Shown: positions 42,026 through 50,164 of the stretch, in pieces | How positions within the stretch are numbered: position 1 is the stretch's first letter | Layout: the number at the start of each line of letters is the position of its first letter | Origin: Neisseria montereyensis | GTDB lineage: Bacteria > Pseudomonadota > Gammaproteobacteria > Burkholderiales > Neisseriaceae | Assembly: GCF_024834045.1 (NCBI RefSeq) | Contig: NZ_JANUXW010000012.1 | Location: 1-52,926 of the forward strand | Direction: 5' to 3' | DNA: 52,926 nucleotides | The notes under the pieces: model-generated | What the model was told of the DNA's origin: nothing | The model's input: only the letters and a program-made list of their open reading frames with translations | Databases searched by the model: none | Position numbers and translations under genes: made by a program

Positions 42026-42685
42026 ATGAAGACTTTAAAAGAAGCACTCGACTGGCGTTACACCACCAAAGTATATGATGCCGGCAAAAAAATATCGGCG
42101 GAAGACTTTGCCCAAATCGAGCACATCCTCCAATTCAGCCCGAGCAGCACCAATTTACAACCCTCTCATTTCATTATTGCCGACGATGATGCCGGTAAAG
42201 CACGCATTGCCAAAGCGGCAGAAGGCCCTTATGCCTACAATGCCCCCAAAATCAAGAATGCTTCCCACATTATCGTATTCTGCAGCAAAGTCTTCGCTGA
42301 TGATGAGCACTTAGAAGCCGTTCTCGAACAAGAAGACAAAGACGGCCGCTTTGCCGAAGAAGCCAACAAAACCCAAATGCGCAATACCCGCAAGATGTTT
42401 TTAAATATCCACCGTTATAACTACAAAGACGAACCCCACTGGCATGCCCGACAAACCTATCTGACTTTCGGTGCCGTTTTGCTCGGTGCCGCCCAATTAG
42501 GTTTGGACGCTACGCCGATTGAAGGAGTGGATATGGCGAAAGTGGATGAAGAATTTGAACTGCATAAAAAAGGCTATTCCGCTCTGGCCGTAATCGCTTT
42601 GGGCTACCGCGACGAAGCAGAAGACTTTAATGCCCGCCTGCCCAAATCGCGTTTACCGAAAGAAAAATTGTTTACCAAAGCTTAA
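42026..42685 (+). CDS. Oxygen-insensitive NAD(P)H nitroreductase (NfsB-like)
   Basis: 219 residues. FMN-dependent nitroreductase fold: N-terminal RYTTKVYD (phosphate-binding arginine region), FSPSSTNLQPSHF, and the C-terminal LGYRDEAED. The sequence closely follows E. coli NfsB/dihydropteridine reductase throughout. It reduces nitroaromatics and quinones in the cytosol. AAGAAAGACC precedes the ATG, and a perfect DUS terminator follows. Confidence 0.9.
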   Translation: MKTLKEALDWRYTTKVYDAGKKISAEDFAQIEHILQFSPSSTNLQPSHFIIADDDAGKARIAKAAEGPYAYNAPKIKNASHIIVFCSKVFADDEHLEAVLEQEDKDGRFAEEANKTQMRNTRKMFLNIHRYNYKDEPHWHARQTYLTFGAVLLGAAQLGLDATPIEGVDMAKVDEEFELHKKGYSALAVIALGYRDEAEDFNARLPKSRLPKEKLFTKA

Positions 42686-42703
42686 TAAATGATTCAACAT
42701 ATT

Positions 42704-42735
42704 AGGCCGTCTGAAAAAAATTTCAGACGGCCTTT
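42704..42735 (+). terminator. DUS-pair terminator after the nitroreductase gene
   Basis: AGGCCGTCTGAAA, an A-rich loop, the complement TTTCAGACGGCCT, then TT. Confidence 0.8.
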
Positions 42736-42801
42736 ATCAAACAAAACCACCACACTAAGCCCCCTAGCCTGAGCAACCTGAGCATTATCTTCCGAGAAAA
42801 T

Positions 42802-43163
42802 TTGAAACCCAATCCTGCCTGCGTTACAATTCGCCGCCGACGATATTTAAACGTCGGCAATATTTTCGAAAGCTTGTCGTCATTTATGTAGTCGGCAGTA
42901 TTTCAACAACCGACCGACTCGGGCGATATAGAATTGATCTAGTCAAAACCATTTGGGAAACTCAGGGCTTATCCCCTTGTTTACGTTTGTTCCCACTGTC
43001 TTATTGCAGGTTTCAACAGATTCCGTTTAGCAGTACCGGTTCAAAACCGATCATCTTGTCTTTGCCTTTCCTTTATCTCAACCATTTTGAGTCATGGCTA
43101 GCCGGTCGGCCTATTGTTTTTTCAGACGGCCTTAATGAATAAATAAAAATCATCAGGAATTTA
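42802..43163 (+). promoter_or_regulatory. Promoter and long structured leader of the SulP gene
   Basis: TTGAAA (42802-42807), a 17-bp spacer and TACAAT (42825-42830) form a good sigma-70 promoter, giving a leader of about 325 nt. The leader begins with GCCGACG/CGTCGGC, a 7-bp hairpin at 42836-42858 followed by a T-rich run. A second GTCGGC at 42891-42896 could pair with the same 5' arm, so two folds exclude each other. No known riboswitch class was recognised. A DUS sits about 30 nt before the start codon. Confidence 0.5.
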
Positions 43164-44660
43164 ATGCTTACCTTTATCCAAAAAAACTTTTTTTCCAATA
43201 TACGCGGTGATGTTCTTTCGGGAACCGTTGTCGCTTTGGCGCTCATTCCCGAAGCCATTGCATTTTCGATTATTGCCGGCGTCGACCCCAAAATCGGTTT
43301 ATATGCCTCTTTCTGTATTGCCGTTGTTACGGCTTTTACCGGCGGCCGCCCGGCCATGATTTCGGCCGCTACCGGTGCGATGGCACTGCTGATGGTCACA
43401 CTGGTTAAAGATCACGGCCTGCAATACCTCTTTGCGGCAACCGTTCTCACCGGCGTGTTACAAGTGGTCGCCGGTTATTTAAAATTGGGCAGTCTGATGC
43501 GCTTTGTTTCGCGCTCGGTAGTAACAGGATTTGTGAATGCACTGGCTATTTTGATTTTTATGGCACAACTGCCCGAACTCACCGATGTTTCTTGGCATGT
43601 TTATGCTATGACGGCAGCCGGTTTGGCCATTATTTACCTGTTTCCGCGCTTGCCTGTTGTCGGCAAAGTGATTCCCTCCCCGCTGGTGTGTATTGTCGTA
43701 TTAACCGCTGTATCGGTGGCTTTAGGTTTAAATATCCATACGGTCGGCGACATGGGCGCATTGCCCGACACGCTGCCTGTTTTCCTAATACCGGATATTC
43801 CTTTGAATTGGGAAACCTTGTGGATTATCCTGCCCTACTCGGTCAGCCTCGCCGCCGTTGGTCTACTGGAAAGCCTGATGACGGCAACGATTGTCGATGA
43901 AATGACCGATTCGCCCAGCGATAAAAACCGCGAATGTAAAGGGCAAGGCGTTGCCAATATCGCCGCCGGTATGATGGGCGGCATGGCCGGCTGCGCCATG
44001 ATCGGCCAATCGGTAATTAATGTAAAATCAGGCGGACGGACACGTTTATCCACCTTATTGGCCGGTATTTTTCTGATTATTATGGTGGTCTTTTTAGACG
44101 ACTTAATCAAAATTATCCCGATGGCTGCTTTAGTGGCGGTGATGATTATGGTTTCTATCGGCACGTTTTCTTGGGTGTCTCTGAAAAACCTGTTTGTTTA
44201 TCCGCTTTCAACCAATATTGTGATGTTGGCGACCGTTGCCGTGGTGGTGTTCACCCACAATCTGGCTTTAGGGGTGTTTGTCGGCGTATTGCTGGCCACA
44301 CTGTTTTTCTCTAATAAAATCGGGCGGTTTATGGCGGTTCGCAGCGAATGGACCGAAGGCACCAACAGCCGCCGTTATCGTGTAATCGGACAGGTATTTT
44401 TTGCTTCGTCCGAACAATTTATCCGCTCTTTTGATTTTGAAGAAGCCGTTGACTCGGTGGTGATTGATTTAACTAATGCCCACTTTTGGGACATCACCGC
44501 CGTTTCCGCTTTAGATAAAGTGGTGATTAAAATGCGGCAGCAAGGCAAACAGGTGGACGTTATCGGCATGAACGAGGCAACCGCTACCGTGGTCGATAAA
44601 TTCGGGGTATACAACGACCCTGAAGAAGTCGCCAAAATTATGGGCGGCGGTTCTCATTAA
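43164..44660 (+). CDS. SulP-family inorganic anion transporter with STAS domain
   Basis: 498 residues. About 11-14 membrane spans; the signatures [33 protein letters not shown] and [26 protein letters not shown] are typical of SulP. The cytoplasmic STAS domain covers about 385-495 ([22 protein letters not shown]). Members import sulfate, bicarbonate or related anions, and the substrate is not deducible. It has a long leader that may regulate it and a strong terminator in common with the convergent DUF2254 gene. Confidence 0.9.
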   Translation: MLTFIQKNFFSNIRGDVLSGTVVALALIPEAIAFSIIAGVDPKIGLYASFCIAVVTAFTGGRPAMISAATGAMALLMVTLVKDHGLQYLFAATVLTGVLQVVAGYLKLGSLMRFVSRSVVTGFVNALAILIFMAQLPELTDVSWHVYAMTAAGLAIIYLFPRLPVVGKVIPSPLVCIVVLTAVSVALGLNIHTVGDMGALPDTLPVFLIPDIPLNWETLWIILPYSVSLAAVGLLESLMTATIVDEMTDSPSDKNRECKGQGVANIAAGMMGGMAGCAMIGQSVINVKSGGRTRLSTLLAGIFLIIMVVFLDDLIKIIPMAALVAVMIMVSIGTFSWVSLKNLFVYPLSTNIVMLATVAVVVFTHNLALGVFVGVLLATLFFSNKIGRFMAVRSEWTEGTNSRRYRVIGQVFFASSEQFIRSFDFEEAVDSVVIDLTNAHFWDITAVSALDKVVIKMRQQGKQVDVIGMNEATATVVDKFGVYNDPEEVAKIMGGGSH

Positions 44661-44673
44661 GCAATCAAATCAA

Positions 44674-44702
44674 TAAGCCCTTTGCTTTGCGCAAAGGGCT
44701 TA
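44674..44702. terminator. Bidirectional intrinsic terminator
   Basis: TAAGCCCTTTGC pairs perfectly with GCAAAGGGCTTA around a 5-nt loop between two convergent genes. Confidence 0.8.
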
Positions 44703-44721
44703 GGCCGTCTGAAAGTGCTTA

Positions 44722-45987
44722 TCAGCTATCTTTATTATTATAATCACTGCCGAATAAAGCATAATGCTTAGCTTTTAATCTTTCGGCATCATGCGCAAAC
44801 GTCATTTCCTGCACAGAGCGTTGTAAGGCAATAGATGCCATTTCTGCCGCCGCTTGCGATATGGCAATATTATCGGTATTGCGCCAAATACCGGCCAATA
44901 CTTTCTGCATTACCAAACCGACTTCTATCGTATTCGCGCCATCGCGTGCAATCGGATCAAAACTTTCCATTATCCATTTTTCACATGCTTCGGGTTTGAT
45001 AGATAGCCGATTATATTTTTTAGATGATTCTTCATCTTGTTCGGGCTGCTCGGCAGTTAGCACTTCCATCATGCCCGTCATTACGCTAATGGCCGTGCCC
45101 GGATCGTTCACTGCGGGCGACAAAGCACGCTGCGCCACTTCGCTTAATACCACAAAGCCCCAGTTCGGATCTTGGGCATAACTGCGTGTGGTACCGAATA
45201 CAAAACATTGGTTCAATGTATCCGTGTCGCCATGACCTTCCACCATCATCAGCGGCGTATCTTCCATCACTAATTCGCCCGGCCGCACTAAAATATGAAT
45301 ATGAAGATCCGCTTCCTCCGCTTTATCCTGCAAAGATGCCATATTAATATGGGTTAAATAGCCGCTATATCCGGATCTCACCAATTTGGCACGACTACTA
45401 CACGCACCGCGCCAAGCCGCCCCCAATTGTGGGTCGGAAAAATAATGAGCTACCGATGTTTTCGTTGCCGATAGAATTTTCTGAATCGTATTGTCCATAC
45501 GGCCCAAGTGCGACAAGGTATAAACCCAACGTATCAAAGTAGCAATCAGATAAATAAATACGGCAACCGTGCTCACAAACAAAATGAAAAGCTCGTTTTG
45601 CCCGTAAAAATCCATCCCTAAAGCGGTTCTGGCAATAATGGCATAGATAAAGGAAGACAAGAAACTGGCAATGGCCGTACGCGTATTGTCATCGCCCATC
45701 ACCAATTCGGTGGCTCTCGGTGTCGCTCCGCCGGAAGCAGAGGCAAAAGCCGAAACCATAATAGACAGCGAAAAAGTGGTTACTGCCAACATGCTGGATG
45801 AAATGACATCCAACAGCCCTTCTAAAGTATCCAACTCTATTTCAGGCAAAGTATCATGCGGTATCCATACACCGACCAAACGGGTTGCAAAAATAAAGCA
45901 AACCACGCCTATCGCCCACAAAGCCGGTGTTACCCACAAGCGGTTGCTCGGCTGCTTTAACGCCAATAACCAACGATACAATATCAT
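44722..45987 (-). CDS. DUF2254-type membrane protein
   Basis: 421 residues. Four hydrophobic spans (about 20-40, 60-85, 107-125, 133-155) followed by a soluble domain of about 260 residues. The stretch SEVAQRALSPAVNDPGTAISVM matches the DUF2254 signature. The function of the family is not established. It is the second gene of a minus-strand pair after tmk, with a lone DUS in the 64-bp gap. Confidence 0.82.
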   Translation of the reverse strand: MILYRWLLALKQPSNRLWVTPALWAIGVVCFIFATRLVGVWIPHDTLPEIELDTLEGLLDVISSSMLAVTTFSLSIMVSAFASASGGATPRATELVMGDDNTRTAIASFLSSFIYAIIARTALGMDFYGQNELFILFVSTVAVFIYLIATLIRWVYTLSHLGRMDNTIQKILSATKTSVAHYFSDPQLGAAWRGACSSRAKLVRSGYSGYLTHINMASLQDKAEEADLHIHILVRPGELVMEDTPLMMVEGHGDTDTLNQCFVFGTTRSYAQDPNWGFVVLSEVAQRALSPAVNDPGTAISVMTGMMEVLTAEQPEQDEESSKKYNRLSIKPEACEKWIMESFDPIARDGANTIEVGLVMQKVLAGIWRNTDNIAISQAAAEMASIALQRSVQEMTFAHDAERLKAKHYALFGSDYNNKDS

Positions 45988-46051
45988 AATGAATGCTTTC
46001 TAAAAGATAATCACATTACAGGCCGTCTGAAAATATAACGGCATAAAACCT

Positions 46052-46678
46052 TTAATCCGAAATGCCGAAATGTTTATTTAAAACCGCTTTCAAATCGGCT
46101 TGAACTTCATCCCGCTCCCGATTACTGTTGATAACCGCATAACGCTCGGGCGCAGCGGCGGCACGGTTAAGATAAACTTCGCGAACCCGCGTAAAGAAGT
46201 CGGCATTTTCTTGCTCGAAGCGGTCTTTTTCACGGTTGGCATCGATCCGTTGCATAGAAACCGATAAAGGCACATCCAATAAAATGGTTAAATCAGGGCG
46301 GAAATCCCCTTGCACCCAATTTTCCAATATCGAAATGGCTTCCAACGGCACACCGCGCCCGCCGCCCTGATAAGCAAATGTGGCATCGGTGAAACGGTCG
46401 GAAACCACATGAATGCCCTTTTCCAATGCCGGCAAAATCACATCATCGAGATGCTGGCGGCGTGCGGCAAACATTAATAATGTTTCGGTGTGCAGTCCCG
46501 CTTTTGTAGCCGGATCCAATAAAATATCACGCAGCGCCTCGCCCACCGGCGTTCCACCCGGTTCGCGGGTAAATAAAACCGGCAATTGATGCGCTTCAAA
46601 CCAATGTTTGATAACCGCCAGATTGGTAGACTTACCCGCACCGTCTATGCCGTCTAATGTAATAAATTGAGCACGCAT
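46052..46678 (-). CDS. tmk: Thymidylate kinase
   Basis: 208 residues. P-loop GIDGAGKST at 10-18, the DR(Y/F) motif in SDRFTDATFAYQGGGRG, and a LID region with ANREKDRFE. It phosphorylates dTMP to dTDP. The ATG is at 46678. Downstream lies the DUF2254 gene, upstream two DUS hairpins. Confidence 0.95.
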   Translation of the reverse strand: MRAQFITLDGIDGAGKSTNLAVIKHWFEAHQLPVLFTREPGGTPVGEALRDILLDPATKAGLHTETLLMFAARRQHLDDVILPALEKGIHVVSDRFTDATFAYQGGGRGVPLEAISILENWVQGDFRPDLTILLDVPLSVSMQRIDANREKDRFEQENADFFTRVREVYLNRAAAAPERYAVINSNRERDEVQADLKAVLNKHFGISD

Positions 46679-46695
46679 AAAAGCTTTCCGAATGA

Positions 46696-46784
46696 TTCAG
46701 ACGGCCTTGAATCACTCAACAGGCCGTCTGAAATATTAACAACACATTATCAGACAAAGGCCGTCTGAAAATGTTTCAGACGGC
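46696..46784 (-). terminator. Two successive DUS hairpins after ettA
   Basis: TTCAGACGGCCT/AGGCCGTCTGAA (46696-46732) and AAGGCCGTCTGAAA/TTTCAGACGGC (46758-46784) lie in the 290-bp gap between ettA and tmk. The rest of the gap holds nothing recognisable. Confidence 0.55.
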
Positions 46785-46970
46785 ATATTGACTCATCGCT
46801 TAAAACAACAATACCACTAAAGACAATATTATTTACTACCAAACCCATAACAAACATTTGGATATTATCAGAAAACCGATTGCCTTAAAGCAACAAGGGA
46901 TAAACGGCCGGCATTATTTCCAAACCGAATATCCTGTTGCCTAACTATTTGAATTTAAAAAACTACATTA

Positions 46971-48644
46971 TTACCGTGTTACCGGTTTATAACGAATCCG
47001 TTTCGGTTTGGCACCTTCCTCACCCAAACGGCGTTTTTTATCAGCTTCATATTCCTGATAGTTGCCATCAAAGAACACCCATTTCGAATCACCCTCGCAA
47101 GCCAAAATATGGGTTGCGATACGGTCTAAGAACCAACGGTCGTGAGAAATCACCATCACACTACCGGCAAATTCCAACAATGCATCTTCTAGGGCACGCA
47201 AGGTTTCTACGTCTAAATCATTAGATGGTTCATCCAACAGCAAGACATTGCCGCCGGCTAGCAAGGTTTTGGCCAAATGCAAACGACCGCGCTCACCACC
47301 GGATAGATTACCGGCAATCTTACTTTGGTCGCTGCCTTTAAAGTTAAAACGACCCAAATAAGCACGGGCGGGAATTTCAAACTGCCCCACCTGTAAAATA
47401 TCGCGGCCGTCGGCAATATTGTCGAATACGGTTTTGTCGTTTTGCAAGCCGTCACGGCTTTGGTCAATCAACGACAGCTTCACGGTTTGGCCGATTTTCA
47501 CTTCACCGGAATCCGGCTGCTCTTTCCCGGCAATCATTTTAAACAAGGTCGATTTACCGGCACCGTTAGGGCCGATAATGCCGACAATCGCGCCGGGCGG
47601 CACTTTAAAGCTCAAATCGTCTATCAACAGTTTGTCGCCAAACGATTTGCTCACATTGGTAAATTCAATCACTTCATTACCCAAACGCTCGGCCACCGGA
47701 ATAAAGATTTCCTGCGTTTCATTGCGTTTTTGGTATTCGTAATTACTCATTTCTTCAAAACGGGCCAAACGGGCTTTCGATTTGGCTTGGCGGCCTTTGG
47801 CATTTTGGCGCACCCATTCCAATTCCTGTTTCATCGCTTTAATGCGGGCAGCTTCAGACTTGGCTTCATTTTCCAAACGTTTCTCTTTTTGTTCCAGCCA
47901 TGAAGAATAATTACCTTTCCAAGGAATACCGTGTCCGCGGTCCAGCTCCAAAATCCATTCCGCCGCATTATCAAGGAAATAACGGTCATGCGTTACCGCC
48001 ACCACGGTTCCGGGGAAGCGTACTAAAAACTGTTCCAACCATTCCACCGATTCGGCATCCAAGTGGTTGGTCGGCTCGTCCAGCAACAGCATATCCGGCT
48101 TGCTCAATAATAATTTACACAATGCCACGCGGCGTTTTTCACCGCCGGAAAGCTGACCGATTTTCGCATCCCATTCCGGCAGGCGAAGTGCATCGGCGGC
48201 AATTTCCAACTCATGTTCCGCACCGCCTGCCGTGCTTGAACCGGCAACAATCACCGCTTCCAAGCGCCCCTGCTCTTCAGCCAAGGCATCAAAATCGGCA
48301 TCAGGGTCGGCATAGGCGGCATAGACTTCTTCCAAACGTTTTTGGGCGGCAGCAACCTCACCCAAGCCACTTTCGACTTCTTCGCGCACGGTTTTTTCAG
48401 GATCCAACTCCGGCTCTTGCGGCAGATAACCGATTTTAATCCCGCCCATCGGCACCGCTTCACCTTCAAATTCCTTATCCACGCCGGCCATAATGCGCAA
48501 TACAGTCGATTTACCCGCACCGTTCAAACCCAACAACCCGATTTTCGCACCCGGGAAAAACGATAATGAAATATCTTTAATAATGGTTTTCTGCGGCGGA
48601 ACCACTTTACTCACGCGCAGCATGGAATAAACATATTGACTCAT
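46971..48644 (-). CDS. ettA: Energy-dependent translational throttle protein EttA (ABC-F)
   Basis: 557 residues, E. coli EttA length. Two ABC domains without membrane spans: Walker A GLNGAGKST (about 39-47) and GPNGAGKST (about 355), signatures LSGGEKRRV and LSGGERGRL. The P-site tRNA interaction arm LEWVRQNAKGRQAKSKARL, diagnostic of EttA, lies between them. It binds the ribosomal E site and gates the first peptide bond according to ATP/ADP. The ATG at 48644 (GAGAG upstream) is preferred over a TTG at 48662. Confidence 0.95.
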   Translation of the reverse strand: MSQYVYSMLRVSKVVPPQKTIIKDISLSFFPGAKIGLLGLNGAGKSTVLRIMAGVDKEFEGEAVPMGGIKIGYLPQEPELDPEKTVREEVESGLGEVAAAQKRLEEVYAAYADPDADFDALAEEQGRLEAVIVAGSSTAGGAEHELEIAADALRLPEWDAKIGQLSGGEKRRVALCKLLLSKPDMLLLDEPTNHLDAESVEWLEQFLVRFPGTVVAVTHDRYFLDNAAEWILELDRGHGIPWKGNYSSWLEQKEKRLENEAKSEAARIKAMKQELEWVRQNAKGRQAKSKARLARFEEMSNYEYQKRNETQEIFIPVAERLGNEVIEFTNVSKSFGDKLLIDDLSFKVPPGAIVGIIGPNGAGKSTLFKMIAGKEQPDSGEVKIGQTVKLSLIDQSRDGLQNDKTVFDNIADGRDILQVGQFEIPARAYLGRFNFKGSDQSKIAGNLSGGERGRLHLAKTLLAGGNVLLLDEPSNDLDVETLRALEDALLEFAGSVMVISHDRWFLDRIATHILACEGDSKWVFFDGNYQEYEADKKRRLGEEGAKPKRIRYKPVTR

Positions 48645-48873
48645 TATTCTCTCTTTACTCAACTAATAAACTAAAAATAACTTTTCAGACGGCCTTGCGC
48701 CTCAAAAATATACGAAATCGATTTCTAAAAATAATATATTATTATTCAAACTACTGTAACTGAAAAACATAACCGCCTCATCACAACTTCAGACGGCCTC
48801 AATTCAAAGCAGTAAAAAATCATTGCCCATCATCGCTAATGTTTTCTTTACTGTATCACGTTCATTCATGACT

Positions 48874-49137
48874 TTACACAAAATCAGCATACCAATCATA
48901 AAGGCCGTCTGAAAATAAATGAACAATGCTCAGTAAAAGCGTTGATATTTTAACCGAAATGGGCAGTTGAAACACATTGGCAATCATAATGGCAACATTA
49001 CTGACCTGTATTTCACCTGCCAGCAGTTTAATCTTAACTCCGCACCACTCATCACCACCGTAATACAGACACCTTCCTAAGTCTCTAGATATGCCATATT
49101 GATAAACATTTATATTTACATTATGATAATTCATCAT
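48874..49137 (-). CDS. Hypothetical protein, doubtful
   Basis: 87 residues starting MMNYHNVNINVYQYG, with one weakly hydrophobic stretch (about 46-70). The C-terminal FSDGL is encoded by a DUS, meaning the ORF runs through sequence that is usually intergenic. No good ribosome binding site precedes the ATG pair. A better-placed ATG (49144) in another frame stops after seven codons. It could be a real orphan, a decayed gene or chance. Confidence 0.3.
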   Translation of the reverse strand: MMNYHNVNINVYQYGISRDLGRCLYYGGDEWCGVKIKLLAGEIQVSNVAIMIANVFQLPISVKISTLLLSIVHLFSDGLYDWYADFV

Positions 49138-49192
49138 TACTCATAAAAAACTCTCTGGTTTGCCCAAAATCACTCATTAGTAAGAGAGGGGT

Positions 49193-49372
49193 ATGGAAAT
49201 ATTATTGTTATTACTGTTTTTTGCAGGGCTGCTGACCAATTCAAGCCAATACCGAACCCAAACTTTCAGAATTGACCTAACCTATTTATTAAGAAGGCTA
49301 CCGTTTTATATCATCTCGATAATCGTTGGTTTCTTGATTTTCGCAGTTGTAACTGTCCTGTCCAACACATAA
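49193..49372 (+). CDS. Small two-span membrane protein, 59 residues
   Basis: The plus strand encodes MEILLLLLFFAGLLTNSS, a short polar, arginine-containing loop, then a second hydrophobic span (about 38-56) ending SNT. A strong ribosome binding site (AGAGAGGGG, 2-3 nt before the ATG) and a DUS-type terminator 19 bp after the stop frame it well. The basic loop suggests both ends face the same side. No family recognised. Confidence 0.65.
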   Translation: MEILLLLLFFAGLLTNSSQYRTQTFRIDLTYLLRRLPFYIISIIVGFLIFAVVTVLSNT

Positions 49373-49390
49373 CAAAAATACTGCACAAGT

Positions 49391-49424
49391 TAAGGCCGTC
49401 TGAAGTATTTTTCAGACAGCCTTA
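49391..49424 (+). terminator. DUS-type terminator
   Basis: AAGGCCGTCTGAA with TTCAGACAGCCTT, then ATTTTT; it follows the 59-residue gene. Confidence 0.75.
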
Positions 49425-49510
49425 ATTTTTGAGAGCCCACACAACTTTCGGCAGCAGCGCAGAAATAGTTACATAATGCTGCAATCATATTAGATTAGCC
49501 GTTTATTTTT

Positions 49511-49831
49511 TTATGCCTTATACCGTGGGTCAGCGTGTAAAGCGGCCATCAACTCAGATTTATAAGGGCGTATAGATTCGATTTTATCTGCAGCTTCTTC
49601 CACCCATTGGCAGGCTTGGTAGTATTCGGCAGCTGGCAGATGTGAAAACGGCATAATGTCGGCAATAAACAGACCTACAAAACAACCCGCATAATCCTTA
49701 TCCGGGTTATGGTCATCTCGCCAATTATCCATAAAAAGTGGTTCGAGATAATCGTACAAATCCAATACAGCAACTCGACTCATATCAAAGCAATTACCGC
49801 TACTAATCAACAATCCAAAAGGCACACTCAT
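49511..49831 (-). CDS. Hypothetical acidic protein, 106 residues
   Basis: From the ATG at 49831 (AGGGG about 5 nt upstream). Soluble, acidic, rich in aromatic residues (LYDYLEPLFMDNWRDD, EYYQACQWVEEAADKIES). No membrane span or signal peptide. I do not recognise the family. Small acidic cytosolic proteins next to large toxin or adhesin genes are sometimes immunity proteins, but nothing here shows that. It lies 333 bp downstream of the RTX gene on the same strand, after that gene's terminator. Confidence 0.6.
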   Translation of the reverse strand: MSVPFGLLISSGNCFDMSRVAVLDLYDYLEPLFMDNWRDDHNPDKDYAGCFVGLFIADIMPFSHLPAAEYYQACQWVEEAADKIESIRPYKSELMAALHADPRYKA

Positions 49832-50120
49832 TTTTACCCCTAACATCAAAGTGATTTTATGACATTGTTTTTATAACAATGATACTACATACGCAATAAC
49901 TTTCACACAATTCCAAGCGTTACACGGCCATAAACCAATGTATATGCAAAAAATATATATGTTTAAACGGAACGACGAGTTACATGTCCAATACTGGCAA
50001 CGACTTAATACACATACCTACCTTATAATCAAAGATAACACCCCCAAAAGCATATACCCAAATACAGATTTTGATTGAACACCGATGCTATTGCATTCTT
50101 CTTCTCAAACATACCCAAAT
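49832..50120. other. AT-rich gap between RTX gene and the acidic protein gene
   Basis: About 290 bp with no ORF and no DUS. It probably contains the promoter of the minus-strand 106-residue gene. No specific element is identified. Confidence 0.5.
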
Positions 50121-50151
50121 AAAAAGGCCCTGCTTTTCAGCAGAGCCTTTT
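50121..50151 (-). terminator. Terminator of the RTX adhesin gene
   Basis: AAAGGCCCTGCT and AGCAGAGCCTTT form an almost complete stem with a short loop. On the minus strand it ends in a U-run. It is not DUS-based, unlike most terminators here. Confidence 0.75.
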
Positions 50152-50164
50152 ATCAAGCATTTAA

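Noticed and set aside
43073-43399. Minus-strand ORF over the SulP start
   Set aside because: Antisense shadow of the first transporter helices.
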